A stretch of DNA of 64,000 nucleotides from Trichocoleus desertorum ATA4-8-CV12 (GCA_019358975.1 JAHHIL010000015.1:1-64000), one strand, 5' to 3'. Positions 9,349 to 18,246 are shown, counted from the first letter of the stretch. The notes: generated by a model not told the origin, from the sequence alone. Numbers and translations: made by a program.

Positions 9349-9915
9349 TTAGCGTCGCTCTGCGGGGTTAGGTGCCAACTCTGGTTTTTCTAATGCAGAA
9401 TCACCCGTTTCTTTCACGAAAGCAGAAGCGTCTTTGAACTGCTCACCAACTCTTTCGAGGATCTTTTCGCCCGGATCACTGCGATCGATCACAGGCTGGC
9501 GCTCTTTGGGAAACTGTTTCACTTGGGCTTGCAGTTCTTTCTGAGCTCTAGTTCCGATCGCCGGATTGTTCGTACCACTAGCGTTGGCACTAGGGTAAAG
9601 CATGTCTGATGGATTACTTTGAACATCACCGATGCTGTTAGCAGCGATCAACTGAGGAGCAACGAGTTGCAGATCCGCCCGATTGCCTCGGACTGCCTTG
9701 GCATCAGTAGATGCCTTGTAGTTGGTGTAACCATCCCCACCACTCTTGTGTGGATTGTTGTTACCACCCATTTGCACAGGAGGATTGTTAGGACGAGCGC
9801 CATTCACATCTCCGTTGTTACAAGCAGTACTGATTACCAGTAGCACGCCTGCTAAAAAGACAGTTAAAATTTGACGTATTCGCACTTTTTCGAGAAAAGC
9901 AATTAAATTCTTCAC
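9349..9915 (-). CDS. Secreted lipoprotein, paralogue of neighbour
   Basis: The 188 residues share the signal-lipobox block with the gene downstream (MKNLIAFLEKVRIRQILTVF against MKRLISALKKVRLSQILAVF; lipobox STAC). The mature domain differs: Asn/Gly/Pro-rich to about residue 70, then a moderately conserved helical tail (ELQAQVKQFPKERQPVIDRS, EKILERVGEQFKDASAFVKE). The last segment ends in NPAERR. It is probably anchored in the plasma membrane facing the periplasm. A 244-bp gap separates the two paralogues, so they may have separate promoters. I do not recognise a specific function. Confidence 0.65.
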   Translation of the reverse strand: MKNLIAFLEKVRIRQILTVFLAGVLLVISTACNNGDVNGARPNNPPVQMGGNNNPHKSGGDGYTNYKASTDAKAVRGNRADLQLVAPQLIAANSIGDVQSNPSDMLYPSANASGTNNPAIGTRAQKELQAQVKQFPKERQPVIDRSDPGEKILERVGEQFKDASAFVKETGDSALEKPELAPNPAERR

Positions 9916-10322
9916 AGAAGACTCCTTATTAGCTCAGTGCATAAGGGCCAATGCTTCGTTAAAAGTGGCCCTGGTCGGCGAAATGCCAGCCTAAAGTTCC
10001 TACAGGCTGGCGCAGTAGGATAATCGCTAGGGAGTAGGAGTTAGGCTGAAAACTTTTTCACTGATACTTGTTCAGCTTACGCAGAGGGTCCGATCGCATC
10101 CTCTAGCCGAGGTCACATTCTCAGCATCCGATCTCAGCTATTTTCTCTAACTCTAGAGAGAGCAATTAAGGGGCGATCGCAACTCAGCGTATTGATTGAC
10201 ACATTCAAGACCTGATTCGCTGGGGTGAAGACTCAGCCGCAGAAGGTTTTTATGCTGTGGTCACTAGGTCACAGCTAGAAGTGTTGTGCAAACAGACAAA
10301 CAGATCGGAGTAATTCTGGATC
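9916..10322. other. Intergenic region, divergent promoters
   Basis: This spacer of about 400 bp separates the divergent lipoprotein and reductase genes and must hold both promoters. The only structure is a dyad 50 bp before the reductase start, with arms GCTGTG at 10254-10259 and CACAGC at 10270-10275. It could be an operator, but it is too short to claim. No ORF or RNA is visible. Confidence 0.35.
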
Positions 10323-11660
10323 ATGACCTTTGACTACGATCTATTCGTCATTGGGGCGGGTTCTGGTGGTTTGGCGGCGGCTGAGCGAGCAACTACGTAC
10401 GGAGCGCGGGTGGCGATCGCGGAATCAGCCACAGTGGGGGGAACCTGCGTCAATCATGGCTGTGTCCCGGAAAAGCTGCTGAACTACGCTGCTAGCTTTG
10501 CCGATGTTTTTTTGGATACAGTGGGATATGGCTGGAGTGTCCCACCCAGCCAATTTGATTGGCCAAAGTTTGTGCAGGCCAAAGACCAGCAAATTGAAAA
10601 GCTCCATCAAGTACATCAGCAGCATCTCGACTCTGGAAAAGTAGCGATCATTCCCGGTCAGGCCGTTTTTACGGATGCTCATACCTTACAGGTGGGGGAG
10701 CAGTCGATTACGGCAGCCAGAATTTTGATTGCGGTGGGAGCCAAGTGGGAGCAACTACCCATTCCAGGTGCAGAACATTTGATCACTTCCCGTGAGTTGT
10801 TTAACTTACCAGAGCTACCTCAACGGCTCGCCATCATCGGGGATACTTATATTGCGGTGAAGTCAGCTAGTAGCTTGAATAGCTTGGGTTCACAGGTAGT
10901 CCAAGTCGTTGCCCAAGATTCAATCTTGGCAGACTGCGATCACGATTTGGCTACAGCAGTGCAGACAGGTTTGGCTCAGCGCGGGGTCAGCTTTCGCTGT
11001 CAAAGTCAGCTATTAAAAGTAGAGCACAGTTCCACAGGTTTAGATCTGACCCTCTCCGATCGCAATGAAACCCTAACCGTTGATGCTGTAGTTGTCGCAA
11101 CTCAACGCCACCCCAAAATTCAAGGCTTGAACCTGGAAGCAGCGGGAATTCAGCTCACACCTCAAGGCACGATCGCAGTAGACGCCTACAGTCGCACGAC
11201 CCAACCCAATATCTTTGCGATCGGAGATTGCACGCCTAGAACTAGCCTCACACCCGTGGCGATCGCCTCTGGACGAGCGATGGCAGATACTGAATTTGGG
11301 CCACAACCTCACGCAGTCGATTACAACTTAATTCCGGTTTCAGTGGGTTTTCAGCCAGAGGCGGCAACGGTAGGGTTGAGTGAAGCTCAGGCACGAGCAC
11401 GATTCGGTGAAGCGGTGCAGTGCTACCGAACCGAGATCCGACCCCTATCGCAGAAATTAATCCCTCGTCCTGAACCAGGACTGCTGAAACTAGTGATTGA
11501 AGGTCAATCCCAGCGAGTGGTGGGAGCACACTTAGTCAGTGAACATGCGACCGAAATCATTCAATGCCTAGCGATCGCCATGCGGATGGGGGTCACGAAA
11601 TCCCAACTCAGTCAAACCGTAGGTCTACATCCCTCGATCGCTGAAGAATTGGTTATGTAA
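10323..11660 (+). CDS. Glutathione-reductase-like flavoprotein, divergent
   Basis: The 445 residues have the full fold of cyanobacterial glutathione reductase: FAD motif GAGSGG (residues 11-16), redox disulfide C42/C47 in GGTCVNHGC, GDCTPRTSLTPVAIASGRA near 301, the dimerisation domain and catalytic H436/E441 in HPSIAEE. However, the NADPH domain is altered. The usual GGGYIAVEFA is GDTYIAVKSA (173-182), the basic residues that bind the 2'-phosphate are missing (VAQDSILADCD), and ATGR is ATQR. The Lys after the second Cys (CVPKK) is Glu (E50), and the Glu of AVE is Lys (K180). It may use another electron donor, or none. It is a paralogue of Gor rather than a safe gor assignment. Confidence 0.75.
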   Translation: MTFDYDLFVIGAGSGGLAAAERATTYGARVAIAESATVGGTCVNHGCVPEKLLNYAASFADVFLDTVGYGWSVPPSQFDWPKFVQAKDQQIEKLHQVHQQHLDSGKVAIIPGQAVFTDAHTLQVGEQSITAARILIAVGAKWEQLPIPGAEHLITSRELFNLPELPQRLAIIGDTYIAVKSASSLNSLGSQVVQVVAQDSILADCDHDLATAVQTGLAQRGVSFRCQSQLLKVEHSSTGLDLTLSDRNETLTVDAVVVATQRHPKIQGLNLEAAGIQLTPQGTIAVDAYSRTTQPNIFAIGDCTPRTSLTPVAIASGRAMADTEFGPQPHAVDYNLIPVSVGFQPEAATVGLSEAQARARFGEAVQCYRTEIRPLSQKLIPRPEPGLLKLVIEGQSQRVVGAHLVSEHATEIIQCLAIAMRMGVTKSQLSQTVGLHPSIAEELVM

Positions 11661-11741
11661 GAACTCCAAGAATAAGAACTTTACAAGAAGGATGAAGGTG
11701 ACTCGGTAGGGTGGCAGCGATTAAGATATGGCTGACTACGC

Positions 11742-11786
11742 CTAAATCGCCTAGATCTAAATCGCCTAGATCTAAATCGCCTAGAT
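11742..11786. repeat. 15-bp tandem repeat, three perfect copies
   Basis: The unit CTAAATCGCCTAGAT occurs three times without mismatch at 11742, 11757 and 11772, in the leader of the UPF0104 gene. It looks like a short tandem repeat of the kind common in cyanobacterial spacers. Confidence 0.9.
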
Positions 11787-11823
11787 AAAGAGCGATCGCT
11801 CCCTCTCACCAAAATCACACACC

Positions 11824-12741
11824 ATGAAGCAAATTGGTGCCCGCCTCAAGCCTTACCTGCGTTGGGTTGTCCTAGGTGGTACCCTGATTTTTCTAGCCAA
11901 AGCCCTAAAGGATCATTGGGCAGATGTGGTCGCCATTCGCATAGAAGCCACAGGTTGGCTATATTTGGCGATCGCACTCAGTGTGACCTTAATAGCCCAT
12001 GTTTGGTCAGGCTGGGTTTGGGGTTGGATTTTGCGCGAACTGAATCAGCCAGTCAATGACCTCTGGGCGATCGCGGTTTATCTACGAACCAATATTGCCA
12101 AGTACCTTCCCGGCAATATCTGGCATTTTTATGGACGCATGCAAGCGGCAACTGCGGCAGGCATTTCTCTGGGTGCAGCAACTTTAAGCGTCTTACTAGA
12201 GCCTCTCTTAATGGCGGCGGCAGCTCTACTCATTGCTTTAGCAGGAAATCGCACCCCTAATTGGGGTTGGCAAATCGTCAGCCTAGGGGTGGTGCTGGCA
12301 AGTGTTCACCCTAGAATTCTCAATTTAGGAATTCAATTACTTAGCCGCTTAAAAGGTAAAGCCACCAATTCAGCAGCTACTTCCTCTAGTCTCACCATTA
12401 CTCGTTACCCGCTGCGACCGTTATTAGGAGAGATAGTTTTTGTGGGGATTCGAGGGCTGGGTTTCCTCTTTACCTTTTTCGCCATCAGTCCCCTGACTAG
12501 CAGCCAAATTCCTCCACTTTTCAGTGCCTTTGCTTTAGCTTGGCTGTTAGGGTTAGTCGTACCAGGGGCACCGGGAGGGATTGGCGTGTTTGAAGCCACG
12601 GCGATCGCTTTGCTAAATCGGCAATTTTCTCCAGGGATAATCTTGAGTGTGGTCGCTCTCTATCGGCTCATTAGTATCTTAGCTGAATCTATTGGAGCTG
12701 GATTTGCCTATCTTCAAAAAACCCAGAAGCCAGGATTGTAA
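11824..12741 (+). CDS. UPF0104 / lysylphosphatidylglycerol-synthase-TM-like protein
   Basis: This polytopic membrane protein of 305 residues has about eight hydrophobic segments. The characteristic motif LRTNIAKYLPGNIWHFYGR (residues about 88-106) and the C-terminal block LVVPGAPGGIGVFEATAIAL place it in the UPF0104/LPG_synthase_TM superfamily. Members move or flip lipid-linked substrates, or form the membrane part of aminoacyl-lipid synthases. No soluble transferase domain is present, so the substrate is unknown. Stand-alone genes of this type are frequent in cyanobacteria. It follows the reductase by 160 bp but probably has its own promoter, and it converges on the next gene. Confidence 0.8.
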   Translation: MKQIGARLKPYLRWVVLGGTLIFLAKALKDHWADVVAIRIEATGWLYLAIALSVTLIAHVWSGWVWGWILRELNQPVNDLWAIAVYLRTNIAKYLPGNIWHFYGRMQAATAAGISLGAATLSVLLEPLLMAAAALLIALAGNRTPNWGWQIVSLGVVLASVHPRILNLGIQLLSRLKGKATNSAATSSSLTITRYPLRPLLGEIVFVGIRGLGFLFTFFAISPLTSSQIPPLFSAFALAWLLGLVVPGAPGGIGVFEATAIALLNRQFSPGIILSVVALYRLISILAESIGAGFAYLQKTQKPGL

Positions 12742-12804
12742 GTCTCTCTTCACCCCTAGAAGCGAACTTAGAAGCAGCCTTAAAGAAGAACTCCCATAGC
12801 TATT

Positions 12805-14196
12805 TTAGTTCGTATCAGGCAACATATCAGGATCGAAGCCATCAAGCCCAGGTTCAGCCTCAGTCATTGAGCCTAAAATGTCATCATTTTTTAGCTGCGA
12901 GAATATAACGTAAGTATCTAGATGAGTCGAGGATGAGCCAGAGGGTTTGTTCATCTTGATCAAGTTGTATTCCACATTTTCGGCATAAATAGCAAAAGTA
13001 ATGTTGAACACTTCCATAAACGTAATGACCCACTCGCACTCTTCTTCCGAAAAGTTTTCATAGTAGCGGACTAATTCAGCGATACAAGCTTCTAGATGAG
13101 TACGAGTATGACCACAGATTAAAACAATTTTAAGTAAGACAATCACCAAAGTCAGGGGGTTGCCTTGAGATAAAAGCAAGACAAACAAAGGCGAGGGTTC
13201 TTTTTGGCCTTCAATCGTTAAATATTCAATTACACGATTACAAGTTCTGAGTAAAAGAGCGCTACTCAAAGCTTCATCATGGTAGCTTTCATACAGTGAT
13301 GCAAACTTTTCAGATAGCTTTTTACGGAGCGTTTCAACAAATTCTTGGTTTTCTAGCGAAAAAGCTAAGTACTCCTGCAAGCTAGCCTTAAATTCTTTGT
13401 ACGTCAGATGCTGAGTTTGCTTGAGAAAAATATTGGCTACATTAGCATAGTTAAACGGGCCTCGTCGGGCAACAATAGCCTTGGTTAAGCGCAGCACCTC
13501 ATCGCCCAACGCAGTCGGATTTCTATGGGTTTTTCCGCCTACATTACCCGATTGGGATCTAGCAATATACATTGCCAAATCAAACTTAAATCGATCTTTT
13601 AATTGTTTAGAAAGGGTTCTAGCAGCTTCTCGTTGCTCAATTGGATTCTTTAAATCAACATATTGAGGAACTAATAGAAACGCAGTATACCTTTGAGTCC
13701 AATGACTTCCCTGATCATCATACCTAGAAACAAATAACTTAAGCTCTTCAAAATCCTGACTATTAACAAAGCTTAAAATCCAACCTCTTAAACGCTTTAA
13801 AGTTGGAGAAACTGTGTAACGAGTAATTGATGAATCAGAGAAAATCTGAATTAAATCTTGAATTGCTTTATGGTGTCGCTTGGTTCCCCAGTTGTTAACC
13901 AGAATGTAGCAAGAGCGCTTAAGAGTGTTTCTAAATTCTTCTTCGTTATTCGCAAAAACAATTTCGTATAGAGCAGGCACGACCGCAGAACTACTAGAAT
14001 CTGCGTGATGAATAAATAGACGTTTGAATTCTAAAAGAACATCCTCAGGAGCCCAGGTATTGACAATTTCCAACAAGAAATTGAACAAAACTTCCTGAGC
14101 TTGTTGTGTACTACGCTTCGGTTTATGAGATTTGTTGGAGGAGTCGGTATGGCGATCGCTTGTCAAAACGTCCCCAATCATTATTACAGAACTCAA
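12805..14196 (-). CDS. Conserved cyanobacterial protein of unknown function
   Basis: I do not recognise a named domain in these 463 residues. The N-terminal 30 residues are polar, rich in Ser, Lys and His. The rest reads as an all-helical soluble protein with repeated amphipathic segments (FNFLLEIVNTWAPEDVLLEF; RGWILSFVNSQDFEELKLFV). No signal peptide is visible; LFVLLLSQGNPLTLVIVLLK (about residues 333-352) is the most hydrophobic stretch and could be a buried helix or a membrane segment. Blocks such as WAPEDVLLEFKRLFI look conserved. A HEAT/ARM-like solenoid is one possible reading. The tail is acidic (EAEPGLDGFDPDMLPDTN). The gene stands alone, convergent with the UPF0104 gene. Confidence 0.7.
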   Translation of the reverse strand: MSSVIMIGDVLTSDRHTDSSNKSHKPKRSTQQAQEVLFNFLLEIVNTWAPEDVLLEFKRLFIHHADSSSSAVVPALYEIVFANNEEEFRNTLKRSCYILVNNWGTKRHHKAIQDLIQIFSDSSITRYTVSPTLKRLRGWILSFVNSQDFEELKLFVSRYDDQGSHWTQRYTAFLLVPQYVDLKNPIEQREAARTLSKQLKDRFKFDLAMYIARSQSGNVGGKTHRNPTALGDEVLRLTKAIVARRGPFNYANVANIFLKQTQHLTYKEFKASLQEYLAFSLENQEFVETLRKKLSEKFASLYESYHDEALSSALLLRTCNRVIEYLTIEGQKEPSPLFVLLLSQGNPLTLVIVLLKIVLICGHTRTHLEACIAELVRYYENFSEEECEWVITFMEVFNITFAIYAENVEYNLIKMNKPSGSSSTHLDTYVIFSQLKNDDILGSMTEAEPGLDGFDPDMLPDTN

Positions 14197-14833
14197 ACAG
14201 GATTCACGGTAAAAGGATTATTGGCTTAAAGTGCAACAATGTTACCCTTATGACTAGCTAATCAGCCTTACTTCTGGCAACATCTCACTTCATCGCAAAT
14301 AACAGCTAATGACGAGATTCAAAGAAAATATCAGCTTACTCTAAAGTTTTTTGTTTGCCCATTCTTTCCCCCAAAAGTAGTGCCACCTGTGAACTTAAGA
14401 CTAAAAAACCAGAGCTACAGCACACAATTGCAGGGTTTTAGCTCCAAAGTTGGCGATCGCCTGCCACCAGCAGCGATCAAGGCTGTATTTTTTAGTACTC
14501 ACTTATTGTAAGTAAAACTAAACCAGCTAATTTACCAGTCATCATAGGGGAGAGCATCAGGGAAATAGTTCACCCCTTCGGATTAAGTTCTATAGTTTCA
14601 GGCATGCCTCCTTTGAGGGTAACGCTAGAGCCTCAAAAGATACAAGTCGAGGGCTGAGGAGTGCAGAAATTACGGGTATAGCCAAACTCGTTCTCTAGAG
14701 CATCTAGGGCGATCGCCACCTTCAGGCCCACCACAAAAAAGTTGACAGCCAAATCGGCGGCAGGAATTCTACCGAGCAAGTTAATTCAGAGAATTCCTCG
14801 TTTATCAGCTTAAACGCTTATTGGCTGATTACA
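14197..14833. other. Intergenic region downstream of tRNA-Leu
   Basis: This 640-bp spacer contains one weak minus-strand candidate at 14633-14779: TTG start, 48 codons, reading LGRIPAADLAVNFFVVGLKV, with a hydrophobic middle. It sits directly downstream of the tRNA in the same orientation. A few bases further along the minus strand, an AAAGGAGG followed by ATG opens an 11-codon ORF (MPETIELNPKG). I cannot match either to a known small protein. The rest is A/T-rich and featureless. Confidence 0.3.
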
Positions 14834-15211
14834 TGGGGGTGGAGGGACTTGAACCCTCACGACCTTGCGGTCAACGGATTTTCATTCTCCTGTAGCTTTC
14901 GCTACTACCTTCTGCTAGTACTGATGACCACAGAAATTTGGCTTTGAGAATTGGACCCTCCCTTTACCCTCGACTTAACGTTAGGGTAGCTCCCGTCGGG
15001 CCTCTGCACCTTCCGATCAGGTTGGACAAATGAGTACAGGGTTGAATTGCAACTCATTGTGGTCTGAATCGGCTTGGCTCAGGATTGCCATGTCTGCCGC
15101 TATAACGGCCAGATTTAGGTTTCCCTGAGTTTGAGAGCATCCACTTATCAAATTTCTCTGATAAGGCTCAATTTTTTAAGTCCGTAGCGTCTGCCATTCC
15201 GCCACACCCCC
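14834..15211 (-). tRNA. trnL-UAA: tRNA-Leu(UAA), interrupted by a group I intron
   Basis: The 5' exon is 15178-15211 and the 3' exon 14834-14882. The acceptor stem GGGGGTG pairs perfectly with CACCCCC, followed by discriminator A; CCA is not encoded. After splicing, the anticodon stem ACGGA/TCCGT closes the loop CUUAAAA, giving anticodon UAA. The variable arm ACCGCAAGGT and T-loop GTTCAAGT are normal for a class II tRNA. The gene decodes UUA leucine codons. Confidence 0.95.
14883..15177 (-). ncRNA. Group I intron of tRNA-Leu(UAA)
   Basis: This 295-nt self-splicing intron is inserted after U34 of the anticodon, the same place as in the cyanobacterial and chloroplast trnL introns. The 5' splice site follows a U, and the intron ends in the terminal G (position 14883). 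Internal sequences such as TTGAGCCTTATCAGAG and CTCAGGGAAACCTAAATC (P3/P4 core region), and TAGCGAAAGCTACAGGAG near the 3' end, are typical. There is no ORF inside. Confidence 0.92.
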
Positions 15212-15576
15212 GTTAAATGTGCCTTGAACTCACTACATAGTCAGTAAAGAGCTGCTAAGTATTGTGGATGGCATGCTCCACCTCAGCAGACCTGCAATTG
15301 TTTTTTGCAGGGCACCTTGTTTATTGGACATCAAATAGGGAATTTATGCAAGATTTCTGGAAAAAATTGCTTGAGGAAGTGTGGCTAGAGGGCAAGTGAC
15401 AGGGGTAGAGGGCAGAAATCAGGAATAAACAAGCGTGGTTGAGTGGAGATCAATCCAGAGATCAACAGCAAATGATGACTCCACGTAGAATAATGGAAGA
15501 GATGCATGTTGCAGCCTTCGTTGAGCTGATGCCGCTTAGGTCAACACCTATTGTTCAGTAGTTTCCTTCAACCTCT
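15212..15576. other. Intergenic region, divergent promoters
   Basis: This 365-bp spacer separates the tRNA-Leu gene (minus strand) from ndhL (plus strand). It should hold promoters for both. No ORF or structured RNA is evident. Confidence 0.35.
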
Positions 15577-15816
15577 ATGCTGACTGCACTTTCTTCAAAC
15601 ACTATCTTGTCTTTGGTTCTGTACGCAGCCCTAGGCGGTGCTTACCTGCTGGTTGTGCCCTTGGCCTTGTTTTTCTACTTGCAGAAACGTTGGTATATTG
15701 CTAGCTCTTTCGAGCGGGCTTTCATGTACTTCCTAGTTTTCTTCTTCTTCCCTGGCCTTTTGCTTTTAGCGCCGTTTCTCAATTTTCGGCCCCAGAAGCG
15801 CCAGATTGAAGCATAA
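15577..15816 (+). CDS. ndhL: NAD(P)H-quinone oxidoreductase subunit L
   Basis: This is a small membrane subunit specific to the photosynthetic NDH-1 complex of cyanobacteria and chloroplasts, which takes part in cyclic electron flow, respiration and CO2 uptake. The 79 residues contain two hydrophobic helices (about 10-32 and 45-68) joined by [20 protein letters not shown], the conserved signature of NdhL, and end in [13 protein letters not shown]. Length and hydropathy fit the family. It is the first gene of the conserved cyanobacterial cluster ndhL-DUF3007-trpA, with 24 bp to the next gene. Confidence 0.93.
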   Translation: MLTALSSNTILSLVLYAALGGAYLLVVPLALFFYLQKRWYIASSFERAFMYFLVFFFFPGLLLLAPFLNFRPQKRQIEA

Positions 15817-15840
15817 ATGGGTTTTTATTGGCAGGCATAG

Positions 15841-16176
15841 ATGCGGCGCATTGACGTTTTCGGAATTGGTCTAGCCATTTTTGTGGCGGGCGGCTTGATG
15901 TACTTGCTACTCCAGTTCGTCGGGCTAGATAGCGTAGAGGCCGGCATCTGGAGTCAGGCGGTGCTTGTGGCTGGGTTGGTGGGCTGGTTGCTCACCTATC
16001 TGGCAAGAGCACTGACCCAAAAGATGACATACAACCAGCAGGTACAGGATTATCGAGAAGCAGTCTTGCAAAAACGGCTAGAGGAACTGACGCCAGAAGA
16101 GTTGGCGAAAATTCAAGCAGAAATTGAGCAGGAGCAGCAATCTTCTACTCAAGACTCAACGCCAACGCAGATCTAA
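15841..16176 (+). CDS. DUF3007 family membrane protein
   Basis: The protein has 111 residues: two transmembrane helices (about 7-27 and 38-58), then a cytosolic charged helix (KMTYNQQVQDYREAVLQKRL, EELTPEELAKIQAEIEQEQ) and a short Ser/Thr tail. This is the DUF3007 family, found in cyanobacteria and plastids next to ndhL. Position directly behind ndhL suggests a link with NDH-1, but the gene has no established role that I know of. It is almost certainly co-transcribed with ndhL. Confidence 0.85.
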   Translation: MRRIDVFGIGLAIFVAGGLMYLLLQFVGLDSVEAGIWSQAVLVAGLVGWLLTYLARALTQKMTYNQQVQDYREAVLQKRLEELTPEELAKIQAEIEQEQQSSTQDSTPTQI

Positions 16177-16289
16177 AATCTCGCAGGCTCTGGGAAACTT
16201 AGTTGCTGATTCAATGCTGATCAAATTAGGTAACTTACCTAAAATCAGCTAGTTTTTATATTGAGTTAACTCGTAGATAAATTATTCGG

Positions 16290-17090
16290 ATGACATCGGT
16301 TTCTCAGTGTTTTGAATCCCTCCGCGATCGCGGTCAATGTGCTCTGATCCCCTTCATCACAGCCGGAGATCCCGATTTAGCGACAACGGCGGAAGCGCTC
16401 CGGATCTTGGACCGTAGTGGGGCCGACTTAATTGAGTTGGGGGTGCCTTACTCAGACCCTCTCGCGGATGGGCCTGTCATCCAAGCGGCTGCGACTCGCG
16501 CTTTGCAACGGGGCACTCGGCTAGAGGCAGTGCTCGAAATGGTGCGGCAAGTCAGCCCAGAACTCAGAGCGCCGATTGTTCTGTTTACTTATTACAACCC
16601 GATCCTGAATCAAGGCATTGAGAACTTCCTCAAGCAGATTGCCGATGCTGGGGTCAAAGGCTTAGTCGTGCCAGATTTACCGCTGGAAGAATCGGAGATC
16701 TTAATTCAAACAGCAGCCAATTTAGGGGTTGAAGTCGTGTTGTTGGTGGCTCCGACCAGCCCCAAAGAGCGAATTGAGGCGATCGCTCGGCAAGCCGAAG
16801 GCTTTATTTACTTGGTGAGTGTTACGGGTGTGACTGGAATCCGCACTCAACTGGAAGCTCGCGCCCAAGACATCTTGATGGATTTACGCACCATTACCGA
16901 TAAGCCAATTGGAGTGGGGTTTGGGATTTCTCAACCAGAGCACGCGCGGCAAGTAATGGATTGGGGTGCAGATGCAGTAATTGTGGGCAGTGCCTTTGTC
17001 AAGCGTCTAGCCGATGGTACTCCAGCTCAAGGTTTGCAAGCGATCGAAGAATTCTGTCGCAGCCTCAAAATCGCGATTACTTCCGATTAG
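16290..17090 (+). CDS. trpA: Tryptophan synthase alpha subunit
   Basis: TrpA cleaves indole-3-glycerol phosphate to indole and glyceraldehyde 3-phosphate, passing indole to TrpB through the tunnel of the alpha2-beta2 complex. The 266 residues cover the full TIM barrel. The catalytic Glu lies in [16 protein letters not shown], the catalytic Asp in VPDLPLEE, and the phosphate-binding loops in GVTGIR and GFGIS are all present. It is third in the ndhL cluster, after a 113-bp gap, and may be expressed both by read-through and from its own promoter. No other trp gene is in the window, as usual for the scattered trp genes of cyanobacteria. Confidence 0.97.
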   Translation: MTSVSQCFESLRDRGQCALIPFITAGDPDLATTAEALRILDRSGADLIELGVPYSDPLADGPVIQAAATRALQRGTRLEAVLEMVRQVSPELRAPIVLFTYYNPILNQGIENFLKQIADAGVKGLVVPDLPLEESEILIQTAANLGVEVVLLVAPTSPKERIEAIARQAEGFIYLVSVTGVTGIRTQLEARAQDILMDLRTITDKPIGVGFGISQPEHARQVMDWGADAVIVGSAFVKRLADGTPAQGLQAIEEFCRSLKIAITSD

Positions 17091-17274
17091 AACCTACTGG
17101 CTTCAGGATATCTGACTGAGGGAGCGATTTGGAGTAACTGTGGCTTCAGAGAAGCGTTAGCTTGCACCTACTGTAATCTTGCGGTAGGTTGAGGAAATTT
17201 GTAGCGATCGCCTTCCCCACCTCAGGGACTCTACTAGGAAATCACTTCAACATCTACGAGTTAGAACAAAGCGA

Positions 17275-18246
17275 ATGAAAGGGCTGATACCGCTGTGGCA
17301 ACACAGATTCTGGCTTGTAACCCTGCTTCTACCCGGAGTTGGGTTACTTCAGGTTCTACCAGGCGTAACTCAGGAGACGCTACAAATTTCCAACACGGGT
17401 TCTGTGATTTTCAGAGCACCCAACAGTGACACGCCTAGGACGGTGCCATCTAACCCCACTACGTTTACGGCTGTGACGGATGTAGCAGATTTGGAGGTAG
17501 TAAAAACGGGCGATCGCTCTGCCGCCGAACCCGGAGATACCGTTACCTACCGCTTGCTCGTCCGCAATACAGGTACAGCCGCTATCAACAGCTTAGTCGT
17601 GCAAGATGTGTTGCCCTTAGGCATGCAATTCACTCCTAAGTCTCTGCAAGGTACAGTGGGCAGTAGCACAACTACAACCCCAGTCGCTCTGCCAGAGCCA
17701 ACCCTTAATAACCGTACGATCGCGATCGCCGTTCCCAACGGTCTGGCACCCCAACAAACCCTCAGCCTCACCTACTCCGTGGTCTTGACCCCTGACGCGA
17801 TTCGAGGCAGTGGTCGCAACTTAGCTTCTGCGATCGGCAACACTGGCACCCGTGAGATCAGAAGCAACACCGCTAGTTTCCTAGTCCGGATTCGCCCTGG
17901 TATTTTGTCTGATTGCGGCACCATTCTGGGACGAGTCTTTGTGGATAAAAACTTTGACGGCGAACAGCAACCCGGAGAACCAGGAGTTCCCAATGCTGTA
18001 GTCTTTATGGATGACGGCAACCGTATTGTTACTGATGCTAACGGCTTGTTCTCAGTTGCCAACGTCATCGCTGGAAATCGCACAGGAGCGCTGGATCTCA
18101 CTAGTCTACCAGGGTATACCCTCGCACCGAACCTTTACCGCATTGAGGCCAACAGCCAATCTCGTCTGGTTCGTTTGGCACCAGGTAGCTTAGCCCGAAT
18201 GAATTTTGCAGTAACTCCAGCCTTTGGAGAGCAGTCAACTCGGTAA
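17275..18246 (+). CDS. Secreted DUF11 / SdrD-B-like surface protein
   Basis: The 323-residue precursor has a signal peptide (WLVTLLLPGVGLLQVLPGVT). One DUF11 Ig-like domain follows (about residues 67-200: DLEVVKTGDRSAAEPGDTVT, RNTGTAAINSLVVQDVLP, GMQFTP). Then a SdrD B-like/CNA-B-type domain (about 214-290) opens with GTILGRVFVDKNFDGEQQPG, whose DKNFDGE loop resembles an EF-like calcium site. It is an extracytoplasmic structural or adhesive protein. It precedes the large barrel gene, and a hairpin lies between them, so the transcript may partly terminate there. No sortase signal or membrane anchor is present at the C-terminus. Confidence 0.75.
   Translation: MKGLIPLWQHRFWLVTLLLPGVGLLQVLPGVTQETLQISNTGSVIFRAPNSDTPRTVPSNPTTFTAVTDVADLEVVKTGDRSAAEPGDTVTYRLLVRNTGTAAINSLVVQDVLPLGMQFTPKSLQGTVGSSTTTTPVALPEPTLNNRTIAIAVPNGLAPQQTLSLTYSVVLTPDAIRGSGRNLASAIGNTGTREIRSNTASFLVRIRPGILSDCGTILGRVFVDKNFDGEQQPGEPGVPNAVVFMDDGNRIVTDANGLFSVANVIAGNRTGALDLTSLPGYTLAPNLYRIEANSQSRLVRLAPGSLARMNFAVTPAFGEQSTR

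Noticed and set aside
10254-10275. Operator of the reductase gene
   Set aside because: The arms are only 6 bp, and the internal bases do not extend the symmetry.
11742-11786. CRISPR-like array
   Set aside because: The 15-bp units are directly joined, without spacers, and there are no cas genes in the window.
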